Source: Arthrobacter_H rhombi
GTDB taxonomy: Bacteria; Actinomycetota; Actinomycetes; Actinomycetales; Micrococcaceae
NCBI RefSeq assembly: GCF_039526245.1
Contig: NZ_BAAAIV010000008.1
Span: forward strand, 34,259-98,258
Reading direction: 5' to 3'
DNA: 64,000 nt
The notes below the pieces were generated by a model that was not told the origin of the DNA, ran no database searches, and was given only the letters and a program-made list of their open reading frames with translations. The position numbers and the translations under genes were made by a program. Positions 36,334 to 44,500 of the stretch are shown here, piece by piece. Each line of letters starts with the position of its first letter. Position 1 is the first letter of the stretch.

Positions 36334-37076
36334 GCAGCCCGCCGCGAATGGCACCCCCCGAGTTGGAGATCGAGGGGTCCGGAGAGCCCTATCTGGTGTG
36401 GCGGGTGGGACATGCTCCGGATCCGTGGGCGTGGACATCTTGGGACTATGCCGACGACGAGGGGCTATTCGGCGGTCGCTGGGATGACCAGCTGGGGGAG
36501 TTTCGCACCATCTACACCGCCAACAGTCTCCTGGGCTGCCTGCTGGAGCTCCTGGCCCACTTCCGTCCCTGCCGCGAACTGCTAGTCGAGCTCGACCAGA
36601 TTGAGGACGACGACGGCAGCATCGGCAACCAGCCCGAGGCCCCTGAAGGCGCAGTGGGCCACACGTGGCTCGAGGGCCGGGTGTATGGATCGGCGCTGCA
36701 ACGCGGCCGGTACTGCTTCATCACCCACTCCCGGAGCATCGCCACGCTCATCACCCGGTACCCGCTCCACGAACACGGGCTGACCCCTGCCGACGTGGAC
36801 ACTGCCCTCCTGAAGGATGCAGGAAACCGCTTGCTCACCCGGAACATCGCCCGATGGGTGTATGACCGGAATGACGGGACGAGCCCCATCGACGGCATCA
36901 GGTTCAATTCCCGCCACGGGGACGAGATCCGCGTCTGGGCCGTGTTCGAGCGCGCCGGCGACCCACCCCGCCCCCAGCTGGTCGAGCCCTCCGACGAGAC
37001 TTCGGGGATCGGCTCGGACCTGCCCGAGCTGTTGGAAGCTTTCACCCGGTTCGGCCTGCATTGGCACGAAGGCTGA
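36330..37076 (+). CDS. RES-domain toxin (NAD-degrading family)
   Basis: 248 residues. RES core: VWRVGHAP (conserved Arg), GLFGGRWDDQLGEFRTIYTANSLLGCLLELLAHF with the conserved Arg, Tyr and Glu and the downstream Ser-containing region SIATLITRYPL. RES toxins such as MbcT are NAD+ phosphorylases/glycohydrolases that deplete NAD+ when released from the antitoxin (family knowledge). At 248 residues it is longer than the usual 150-190; the extra C-terminal about 60 residues (RVWAVFERAGDPPRPQ onward) are unassigned. ATGA overlap with the antitoxin. Confidence 0.88.
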   Translation: MSSPPRMAPPELEIEGSGEPYLVWRVGHAPDPWAWTSWDYADDEGLFGGRWDDQLGEFRTIYTANSLLGCLLELLAHFRPCRELLVELDQIEDDDGSIGNQPEAPEGAVGHTWLEGRVYGSALQRGRYCFITHSRSIATLITRYPLHEHGLTPADVDTALLKDAGNRLLTRNIARWVYDRNDGTSPIDGIRFNSRHGDEIRVWAVFERAGDPPRPQLVEPSDETSGIGSDLPELLEAFTRFGLHWHEG

Positions 37077-37463
37077 CTGCCGGCACCACGTATTCCCGCC
37101 TGCACCTCTGACGCCGAGGTGCCAGCCGACGCAAAACGTGTCCCTGGAGCGCATGGAGACCGACTGGCCGCTCGATCCCATCCGTGCGCCGCGCACGTCA
37201 CAGCAAGTGGTTTTGCTCACCTCTCTTGAGACCGCCTCCCGAGCCGACGGAACCCGCAGGGAAGCAGACATCGCAACCCGGTGAACGTCCTGCCAGAAAT
37301 TGCAGCTGGCCCCCTTGCCGCGTTCCACGCACGGGCGACCACGCGACCACGCGAGATGTTGCGCCGGATGGAATCTGGCTACTGGCTCGTCGACCCCTTC
37401 TGCAGCAACTAGGCCCTCGGCCCGGGCTAGACGAACCGTGCCCGACATGGCAACGCTCGTTCT

Positions 37464-37480
37464 GGTAGCACGGTGCTACC
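37464..37480. promoter_or_regulatory. 17-bp palindrome, candidate antitoxin operator
   Basis: GGTAGCAC-G-GTGCTACC, perfect 8-1-8 inverted repeat ending 8 nt before the ATG of the ParD-like gene and overlapping its -10 box. Typical placement for toxin-antitoxin autoregulation. Confidence 0.8.
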
Positions 37481-37482
37481 GT
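37477..37482 (+). promoter_or_regulatory. TACCGT -10 box of the ParD-like/zeta operon, leaderless
   Basis: TACCGT, GATGAT, ATG (37489). The box overlaps the right arm of the palindrome. Confidence 0.4.
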
Positions 37483-37488
37483 GATGAT

Positions 37489-37848
37489 ATGTCTAGGACC
37501 AGCCAGCCGACCCGCCTCCCTTCGGACGTTTACGAGTCCGCCCTGGCGGCAACGCTCGTCACCTCGCGCACCGTGCCGCAGCAGATCGCGCACTGGGCGC
37601 GCCTCGGCCGTGAATTGGAGATGTCACCGCAGCTGAACCACCGGGCGATCGCCCGGACCCTCGCTGGCGCCAGTTCATACGACTCGCTGGGAGAACAGGA
37701 ACAGGCGATCGTCCGCGAACAATGGGCCGAGCGTTCGACGGCCTTACGCGATGGACTGGACTACGAAGCTGAGTTCATGGCTGCAGGAGAGTCCTATTCG
37801 GAGCTCGACGAGAACGGCAACGTCGTCGTGCACCGAGGCCGCGGCTGA
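37489..37848 (+). CDS. ParD-like antitoxin
   Basis: 119 residues. N-terminal ribbon-helix-helix-like start (TRLPSDVYESALAATLVTSRTVPQQIAHWARLGRELEMS) matching the ParD-like antitoxin family, then a helical segment (ARTLAGASSYDSLGEQEQAIVREQW) and an acidic C-terminal tail likely to bind the toxin (SELDENGNVVVHRGRG). Leaderless ATG beside a palindromic operator. Its TGA overlaps the toxin ATG by one base (TGATG). Pairing of this antitoxin type with a zeta-like ATPase rather than ParE or a helical epsilon antitoxin is the point of interest. Confidence 0.85.
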   Translation: MSRTSQPTRLPSDVYESALAATLVTSRTVPQQIAHWARLGRELEMSPQLNHRAIARTLAGASSYDSLGEQEQAIVREQWAERSTALRDGLDYEAEFMAAGESYSELDENGNVVVHRGRG

Positions 37849-38414
37849 TGCCCCTGCTGCATCTGCTGGCAGGGCCCAACGGCGCCGGTAAGTCCAGCTA
37901 CGTGCGCGACGTCCTGGCGCCCGCCACAGACCTGCCGTTCATCAACGCCGGCGAGATCGCGGCTGCACAGTGGCCCGAAGCGCAGGTAGAACACGCGTAC
38001 GAGGCAGCCCGGATAGCAGAGGCACAGCGCCGCGAGCGGATGGCTGCGGGGGATTCCTTCATCTCCGAGACGGTGTTCTCGCACCCGAGCAAGATCCGGC
38101 TCGTCTCGGATGCCTCCGACGCCGGCTATCTCGTGCATCTGCACGTGATCATGGTCCCTGTCGACCTCTCCGTCCAACGCGTACTCGAACGAGTTCGCCG
38201 CGGCGGCCACGATGTGCCCGAAAAGAAGATCCGCGAACGCTTCGAGCGACCGTGGAAGAACATCGCGTCGGCCATCCCGCTTGCCGACGTGACAGAGGTG
38301 TTCGACAACGGCAGTGCACGCTCGCCGTTCAGGCTGTGCGCGACGTACCAGCACGGCGCACCCGTCGGCACCCCCAGCTACCCGGCATGGACACCTGGCG
38401 AGATGGGCGCATAA
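37848..38414 (+). CDS. Zeta-toxin-family AAA/kinase protein
   Basis: 188 residues. Walker A LLAGPNGAGKSSYV at residues about 6-19; FINAGEIAA, then SFISETVFSHPSK and VHLHVIMVPVDLSVQRVLERVRRGGHDVPEKKIRERFERPW, all standard blocks of the short zeta-toxin/UDP-GlcNAc-kinase-like group. Zeta and PezT toxins phosphorylate UDP-N-acetylglucosamine and block cell-wall synthesis; whether this short chromosomal form does so is unknown. Translationally coupled to the ParD-like gene. A role other than toxin (small-molecule kinase) cannot be excluded. Confidence 0.88.
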   Translation: MPLLHLLAGPNGAGKSSYVRDVLAPATDLPFINAGEIAAAQWPEAQVEHAYEAARIAEAQRRERMAAGDSFISETVFSHPSKIRLVSDASDAGYLVHLHVIMVPVDLSVQRVLERVRRGGHDVPEKKIRERFERPWKNIASAIPLADVTEVFDNGSARSPFRLCATYQHGAPVGTPSYPAWTPGEMGA

Positions 38415-38833
38415 CAGCCTGCTGGAAGCGCAGCACCCTGACGGCTCCGACCCAAATAGTCACTGTTTGCCGCGGCATGGCCCCAGCCCCTCAGAGCGGG
38501 TGACAAAATCGGGCGTGCTGGTGAAGCATCTGATTCCCGCGACGAGGGGCACGCCCCTGCTGTACTGCTTCCCAGCGTGGATTCACGTCGCCACATCGAA
38601 GTTCGCGCCTTTTCTTCTGCCCGGATTGAGTCCGCTGTCGACACAGCATTCCATCCCAGCGACGACCAGGACTCCCCGCCAGCTGCTGGACCATGCGGTT
38701 CAACTCCCGCCTCAACGACGCTCGGGACGTTCCGCATTTCGATTGGATGGCAATGGGGACTTCTCCCCATATACCGACTGCGAAGTCCCCCCTAGCGTGA
38801 AGAACGTCAATTCATCAACCCTTGGGAGGAACC
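38415..38833. other. 419-nt region, no confident gene
   Basis: Mixed base composition, no strong frame. A GTG-started frame at 38577-38795 (72 codons) exists but has weak third-position bias and no ribosome site. GGGAGGA at 38824-38830 belongs to the following gene. Confidence 0.5.
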
Positions 38834-39208
38834 GTGACCATCCGCCGCAAACTCACCGCAGGAGCACTCGCCTTCGGAGTCCTCGCAGGCGCCACCGTTG
38901 CCTCGGCCGCCCCTGCGGCCGCCGGAACAAGTATCGGGTCGAGCTACAACGGGGCCAGCCACGTCTACTACAAGTTCTACGCCTCGAACAACACGTTCTG
39001 CATCAAAAAGACGGCCGGAACGGCATACAGGGCGTTCGTGCGCTTCCCCGGATACGTCAGGCTATCGACCAACGTACCCAACCAGTGGACTTGCATTCGA
39101 CTCACCGACTGGGGCATGAAGGAAGGACATTCGGCAAGCTTCACGCTGTCCATGACCCGGTACTCCAAGAAGGTCTACTCTTCCTCGTCGGGTCACGTAC
39201 GCATCTGA
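38834..39208 (+). CDS. Small secreted protein, function unknown
   Basis: 124 residues from the GTG at 38834, which has GGGAGGA 3-4 nt upstream. Clear signal peptide (MTIRRKLTAGALAFGVLAGATVASAAPAAA), leaving about 94 mature residues rich in Ser, Tyr, Lys and Thr (GASHVYYKFYASNN, SFTLSMTRYSKKVYSSSS) with two cysteines (FCIKKTA and WTCIRL) that could form one disulfide. I do not recognise the family. Basic, Tyr/Ser-rich small secreted proteins may be cell-wall binding or antibacterial, but nothing here shows it. It stands alone in the accessory pocket. Confidence 0.75.
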   Translation: MTIRRKLTAGALAFGVLAGATVASAAPAAAGTSIGSSYNGASHVYYKFYASNNTFCIKKTAGTAYRAFVRFPGYVRLSTNVPNQWTCIRLTDWGMKEGHSASFTLSMTRYSKKVYSSSSGHVRI

Positions 39209-39795
39209 TCCCTCCCCTGCACGGGACGGAAGGCAATAGCCGAAAACGCAGCCCTTGCGGGCTCGGCTCAGATCGGGGCCCAAACGGGCTCCGATTCCTT
39301 CTGCCAGGAGAGGCGACCTCCTGGGATCCCTTGAACGCCGCGAGTGCCGGCGGCCCGCGGCAGGCTCCGTGGATATTGGCCGCCTATTTCGCAGTGATTG
39401 CAGGGATCTGGCACCCCGGGCGTATTCACTGGACCACCCCTCGGTGCGGTCCTGCATTTCGACGCCCTCAAAGTCGGGGTAGCGCTTTTCGCCTTGGAGC
39501 ATTTTCACGACGCCCACTGGCCCCGGAGGGGAACCCTCCCCGACCACCCCCGCGGCGGGTCAGTTCCTCGGGGCCTGGACTCCACGCTGACTGATGTGGT
39601 CGGCGGCGCAAACGACTTCCCGACCTTCACACAGGCACTTCCCGTTGGCGCTTTGGGCCGTCGGCACCAGCTATCGAGGCGCCCGACACAGACGGGCCGG
39701 GTTCGGGAAATACCAGACCAAAGTCCAGCTTCTGCGGGCCGAACTGGACGAGGTGAAACGCCAGATCGACACTGGACCCTGACGCACGCGCCGCG
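39209..39795. other. 587-nt region, no confident gene, possible gene remnant
   Basis: A short frame ending at 39782 reads TKVQLLRAELDEVKRQIDTGP, a protein-like coiled-coil end without a credible start, so a decayed gene is possible. The rest shows no coding bias on either strand. Confidence 0.4.
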
Positions 39796-40131
39796 CTACC
39801 GGTCGAGCTTGGCGACCGTCAGCAGGAAGACCGAATCCTCGATGGCCTCGACGGAGTTCATGCCCGGAGGGACGACCAGCAGGTCCAGGTCCCGTCCCTC
39901 CCATTTCTGCTTTTCCGCGACCAGGCAGATCCGCCCTTTCAAGACCAACAGCGTGGCCTCGCCGGGGTTCACGTGGTCGTCCAATTCCTGGCCGGCGGCC
40001 AGTGCAATCACCGTTTGCCGCAAGACCTGTTCATGCCCGCCATAGACGGTGCTGGCACTTCGTCCACTCGCGACACGTCCTGCGGTTTCCAGATGCTCGC
40101 GCCCCAGCGCGGTGAGCGATAGCTTCTTCAT
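39796..40131 (-). CDS. Small cupin-domain protein
   Basis: 111 residues, single cupin barrel: VIALAAGQELDDHVNPGEATLLVLKGRICLV (conserved G-x-x-x-x-x-H-x-N-x-x-E region, one His present) and VVPPGMNSVEAIEDSVFLLTV. Such one-domain cupins bind small ligands or metal and often have no known reaction. A perfect AGGAGG lies 6-7 nt before the ATG. It flanks the right edge of the accessory pocket. Confidence 0.82.
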   Translation of the reverse strand: MKKLSLTALGREHLETAGRVASGRSASTVYGGHEQVLRQTVIALAAGQELDDHVNPGEATLLVLKGRICLVAEKQKWEGRDLDLLVVPPGMNSVEAIEDSVFLLTVAKLDR

Positions 40132-40188
40132 CGATGGCCTCCTGGCGCCATCCTACCGGCCCGGTCGCGGATCATGTGATCTGCGCCA

Positions 40189-40968
40189 CTAACCGGCGGG
40201 CTCGATTCCCGCCAGCCGCTCCCGGCGGACGCGTCTGACCGTATGGAAGATCCTGTGGGCCAACACCACCAGCGCGGCCCACCCCAGGCCGAGGACCCAG
40301 GCAACGGCCACGTCGGTGAGCCAGTGGTGCCCCAGGTAGACCCGGCTGAGCCCGATGAGCACGACGTAGGCGGCGCATCCGGCGATCATCCAGGCCCGGG
40401 CCGCCCGTTTCTCCAGTTCCAGGAACCACAGGTAGGCGATGACCGCGATGATGGCGGTGGCGTTGAGCGTGTGCCCGCTGGGAAACGACGGGGAGCTCTC
40501 AAACGGCGGGATGGCGTCGGCCCGATCGGGGCGGGCCCGGCCGATCAGGTTCTTGCCCGCAACGGTCATCGCCAGCGAGCCCAATGCTGCCGAGACGATC
40601 AGCAAGGCAGGCCGCCAGGACTTCGAGGACCTGGTCAACGCGGCGATCGCCAGAACCGCGATGATCGGCATGCCCACGGTCCCGCCGGTGTTCGTGAACC
40701 AGGTGATGACGGTGTTCAGTTCCGGGGAGCGCCACGACATGACCCACGCCAGCAGCGGATGATCGAAGCCGGCCAGGTCAGCGGATTCGGCGACGCCCTC
40801 GTAGATCTCCGCGGCCAAAGCGGTCATCAGCACGACGAACACGGCGCCGAGGGCCAGCGTGATCCACATGGCCCCATAGGGTCCGAGTCGGGAGGCGAGG
40901 TTTTCCGCCGTCGTTCTCAGTACTCCTGAAGCGCGTCCGTCCGGCGGGGTGGGGGAAGTTCGGGACAT
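40189..40968 (-). CDS. PAP2-family membrane phosphatase
   Basis: 259 residues with about six membrane segments. The three phosphatase motifs are intact: KNLIGRARPDR (KxxxxxxRP), PSFPSGHTL (PSGH) and GLSRVYLGHHWLTD (SRxxxxxHxxxD). Likely acts on lipid phosphates such as undecaprenyl diphosphate or phosphatidic acid at the outer face. Leaderless start; divergent from rlmH with only 17 nt between start codons and overlapping -10 boxes. Confidence 0.93.
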   Translation of the reverse strand: MSRTSPTPPDGRASGVLRTTAENLASRLGPYGAMWITLALGAVFVVLMTALAAEIYEGVAESADLAGFDHPLLAWVMSWRSPELNTVITWFTNTGGTVGMPIIAVLAIAALTRSSKSWRPALLIVSAALGSLAMTVAGKNLIGRARPDRADAIPPFESSPSFPSGHTLNATAIIAVIAYLWFLELEKRAARAWMIAGCAAYVVLIGLSRVYLGHHWLTDVAVAWVLGLGWAALVVLAHRIFHTVRRVRRERLAGIEPAG

Positions 40969-40973
40969 GCTGA

Positions 40974-40980
40974 AAGACTA
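40974..40980. promoter_or_regulatory. Overlapping divergent -10 boxes of the PAP2 gene and rlmH
   Basis: AAGACTA: on the minus strand TAGTCT (40980-40975) is followed by 6 nt and the PAP2 ATG; on the plus strand AAGACT (40974-40979) is followed by 6 nt and the rlmH ATG. The two genes would compete for one site. Confidence 0.45.
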
Positions 40981-40985
40981 GCGCC

Positions 40986-41444
40986 ATGGCATTGAAGGTT
41001 CTGGCAATCGGGAAGAAGCACGAGTCGTGGGTGGCGGACGGGATCGAGCGCTACGCGAAGCGGATGAAGAAGCCCTTCGACGTGTCCTGGCAGTTGCTGC
41101 CTCATTCGTCCCGCGAGGGCGATGCCGCCCGGACCGAGGAGTCCGCGCGCATCCTCGCGAAGGTCTCCGCCCAGGACTACGTGGTGTTGCTGGACGAGCG
41201 CGGAACGAACATCGATTCCCCGGCCCTGGCACGGACCCTGCAGCGGCCGCTGGATACCTCCCGCACCGTGGTCCTGGTGATCGGGGGCGCCTACGGGGTG
41301 GACACGTCGGTGCACCAGCGCGCCGATTTCACCTGGAGCCTGTCGAAACTGGTGTTCCCCCACCAGCTGGTCCGGTTGGTCCTGGCCGAACAGCTGTACC
41401 GGGCCCAGGAGATCGCCGGGGGCCGGCCGTACCACCACCAGTAG
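40986..41444 (+). CDS. rlmH: 23S rRNA (pseudouridine1915-N3)-methyltransferase
   Basis: 152 residues, SPOUT-class methyltransferase modifying pseudouridine 1915 in helix 69 of 23S rRNA on the assembled 70S ribosome. Motifs: VLLDERGTNIDSPALA, SAM-binding knot VLVIGGAYGVD, LSKLVFPHQLVRLVLAEQLYRA and the C-terminal PYHH. Full length and typical. Confidence 0.96.
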   Translation: MALKVLAIGKKHESWVADGIERYAKRMKKPFDVSWQLLPHSSREGDAARTEESARILAKVSAQDYVVLLDERGTNIDSPALARTLQRPLDTSRTVVLVIGGAYGVDTSVHQRADFTWSLSKLVFPHQLVRLVLAEQLYRAQEIAGGRPYHHQ

Positions 41445-41506
41445 CCTCTGTGGTTTCCGCGGGGTGCCGTGGGGGCCAACGGGGCCAACGCGTCGGTGCT
41501 TCGGCG

Positions 41507-41512
41507 TAGGCT
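41507..41512 (+). promoter_or_regulatory. TAGGCT -10 box, leaderless start of lhr
   Basis: TAGGCT, 7 nt, ATG (41520). Supports this ATG over the GTG at 41469. Confidence 0.5.
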
Positions 41513-41519
41513 TTCAGCG

Positions 41520-44500
41520 ATGGCAGATCAGCCCGATGCAGCCGCCGTACTCGAACGGTTCACGCCCGCCACCCGCGAGTGGTTCACGGGCGCCTTTGCC
41601 GCGCCGACGACAGCCCAGGTCGGTGCGTGGGACGCCGTGTCATCGGGCAGCAATGCACTGGTGGTCGCCCCGACCGGTTCCGGCAAGACACTCTCCGCTT
41701 TCCTCTGGGCGTTGGATGGGTTCATCCGCCACAGCAGCGAACCGGCCGAGCTGCCGCTGGCCCCCCTGCCGGCTGGGGGCGCCGGGAAGAAGCCGCGGGC
41801 CCCGAAGCGGCCGACGCGCGTCCTGTACATCTCGCCGCTGAAGGCCCTGGGCGTGGACGTCGAACGCAACCTGCGCGCCCCGCTGATCGGCATCACCCAA
41901 ACGGCCAAGCGGCTTGGCCTGCCCGCTCCGGAGATCACCGTGGGTGTCCGGTCCGGCGACACCCCGCAGAACGAGCGCCGCAAGCTGCTCACCCATCCAC
42001 CGGACATCCTCATCACCACCCCCGAGTCGTTGTTCCTGATGCTCACCTCCAAGGCGCGGGAAACCCTGGCGGGTGTGGACACGGTGATCCTCGACGAGGT
42101 GCACGCCGTCGCGGGGACCAAGCGTGGTGCGCATCTGGCGGTTTCGCTGGAACGCCTCGACGCGTTGCTGGCGAAGCCGGCACAACGGATCGGGCTCTCG
42201 GCCACGGTGGAACCACGCACCGAGGTGGCCCGCTTCCTCGGCGGGAACCGGCCGGTGAACATCGTCGCCCCTCCATCGGAGAAGACGTGGGACCTGACCG
42301 TGACGGTCCCGGTCGAGGACATGACCGACCTTCCAGCAGCCGCTGCCGCCCACGATCTGGGACCGGCCACCGGGCTGCAACCGCAGGCGAGCATCTGGCC
42401 GCATGTGGAGGAGAAGATCGTCGACCTCATCGAGGCGAACCACTCGACGATCGTGTTCGCGAATTCGCGGCGCCTGGCCGAACGGCTGACGGCGAACCTC
42501 AACGAGATCCACGAGGGACGCCAGCAGCTGGAGGGCACCGACCCCTGGGCGGTGCCCGGTGAAGATGCTGCACCGAAACAGGCTCCCGCGCAGGTCATGG
42601 CGCAGGCCGGCGCCTCCTCCGGGGCGGATCCGGTGCTGGCGCGCGCGCACCACGGGTCGGTGTCCAAGGACCAGCGGGCCACGATCGAGGACGACCTGAA
42701 GTCCGGGCGGCTGCGCTGTGTGGTGGCGACGTCATCGCTGGAACTGGGCATCGACATGGGGCTGGTGGACCTGGTCATCCAGGTAGAGTCCCCGCAGTCG
42801 GTCGCCTCCGGACTGCAACGCGTGGGCCGGGCCGGGCACCAGGTCGGAGAGGTCTCCACCGGGGTGTTCTTCCCCAAGCACCGCTCCGACCTGGTCAACA
42901 CGGCGATCACCGTGGAACGGATGCGTGCCGGGCAGATCGAGGCGCTGTCCATCCCGGCGAACCCGCTGGACATCCTGGCGCAACAAACCGTCGCCGCCGC
43001 AGCGCTGGGCGAGGTGGACGTGGAGGAATGGTTCGACGTGGTGCGCCGCTCCGCGCCGTTCGCCGCGCTGCCGCGCTCCGCCTTCGACGCGACCCTTGAC
43101 CTGCTGGCCGGCAAATACCCCTCCGACGAGTTCGCCGAACTGCGCCCGCGGATCATCTGGGACCGCGACGCCGGCACCTTGTCCGGGCGACCCGGCGCCC
43201 AACGCCTGGCCGTGACATCCGGCGGGACGATCCCGGACCGCGGATTGTTCGGGGTGTTCCTCATCGGGACCGAGGAGCAGGCCAACGGCGGGCGCCGGGT
43301 GGGCGAACTCGACGAGGAGATGGTCTACGAATCCCGCGTCGGGGACGTCTTCGCGCTCGGGGCGACCAGCTGGAAGATCGAGGACATCACCCACGACCGG
43401 GTCCTGGTCTCCCCCGCGTTCGGACAACCCGGCAAGCTGCCGTTCTGGAAGGGCGACTCGCTGGGCCGTCCCGTGGAGCTCGGGCGGGCGCTGGGACGTT
43501 TCCGGCGCGAGCTGGTGGGGTCCGGCGAGGACGTGGCGGCCGGCCGGCTGGGGACGATCGGGCTGGACGCCTGGGCCGCGGCGAACCTGTCCGGCTACCT
43601 GCACGAACAGCAGGAGGCCACCGGGGTCATCCCCAGCGACACCACGCTGGTGGTCGAGCGGTTCCAGGACGAGCTCGGCGACTGGCGGGTGGTGCTGCAC
43701 TCCCCGTTCGGCCTGCCCGTGCACGCCCCGTGGGCGCTGGCCGTCGGGGCCCGTCTGCACGAGCGGTACGGGATGGACGGCTCGGCGATGGCTGCCGACG
43801 ACGGGATCGTGCTGCGGGTGCCGATGATGGACGACGAGCCGCCCGGCGCCGAGCTGTTCCTCTTCGACCCGGACGATCTGGAGCGGATCGTCACCAACGA
43901 GGTCGGCGGGTCCGCGCTGTTTGCCTCGCGGTTCCGCGAATGCGCCGCCCGGGCGCTGCTGCTGCCCCGGCAGAACCCCGCCAAACGCACGCCGTTGTGG
44001 CAGCAACGCCAGCGGTCGGCCCAACTGCTGGACGTGGCCCGGAAATACCCGTCGTTCCCGATCATCCTCGAAACCGTGCGCGAGTGCCTGCAGGACGTAT
44101 ACGACCTCCCCGCGCTGCGCGCGATCGCCGCCGATTTGGAGGGCCGCGGCCTGCGGATCGTGGAGACCACGACGCGTCAGCCGTCGCCGTTCTCCCAGAC
44201 GCTGCTCTTCGGCTACGTGGCCCAGTTCCTCTACGAGGGCGATTCGCCGCTGGCCGAGCGCCGGGCCGCCGCCCTGTCGATCGACCCGTCGCTGCTCGGG
44301 GATCTGCTGGGACGCACCGAACTGCGCGAACTGCTGGACCCCGATGTCATCGCGCAGACCGAGGCCGAACTCCAGCGGGTGGCGCCCTCGCGACGGCTCA
44401 AGGGCCTGGAGGGGGCCGCCGACCTGCTGCGGTTGCTGGGTCCGCTCGGCGTGGAGGACTTGGCCGCGCGGTTGCGTCCCCCCGGCGCGGCCACCGATGG

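Larger units (their letters stand above)
37077..37488. other. 412-nt region between the two toxin-antitoxin operons, no gene
   Basis: No frame with coding character. It may hold decayed sequence; only the operator/promoter of the downstream operon (37464-37482) is recognisable. Confidence 0.5.

Noticed and set aside
38577..38795. GTG-started 72-codon frame in the accessory pocket
   Set aside because: Weak third-position GC, no ribosome site and no recognisable feature; kept only as a note.
38314..39594. 426-codon open frame overlapping the zeta gene, a gap and the secreted protein gene
   Set aside because: Overlaps two convincing genes in another frame, has no domain and poor codon bias.
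39594..39782. Short frame ending in TKVQLLRAELDEVKRQIDTGP
   Set aside because: Protein-like end but no credible start; at most a gene remnant.
35465..40188. Integrated element using tRNA-Ser(CGA) as attachment site
   Set aside because: No integrase and no second copy of the tRNA 3' end in the window; reported only as an accessory pocket.
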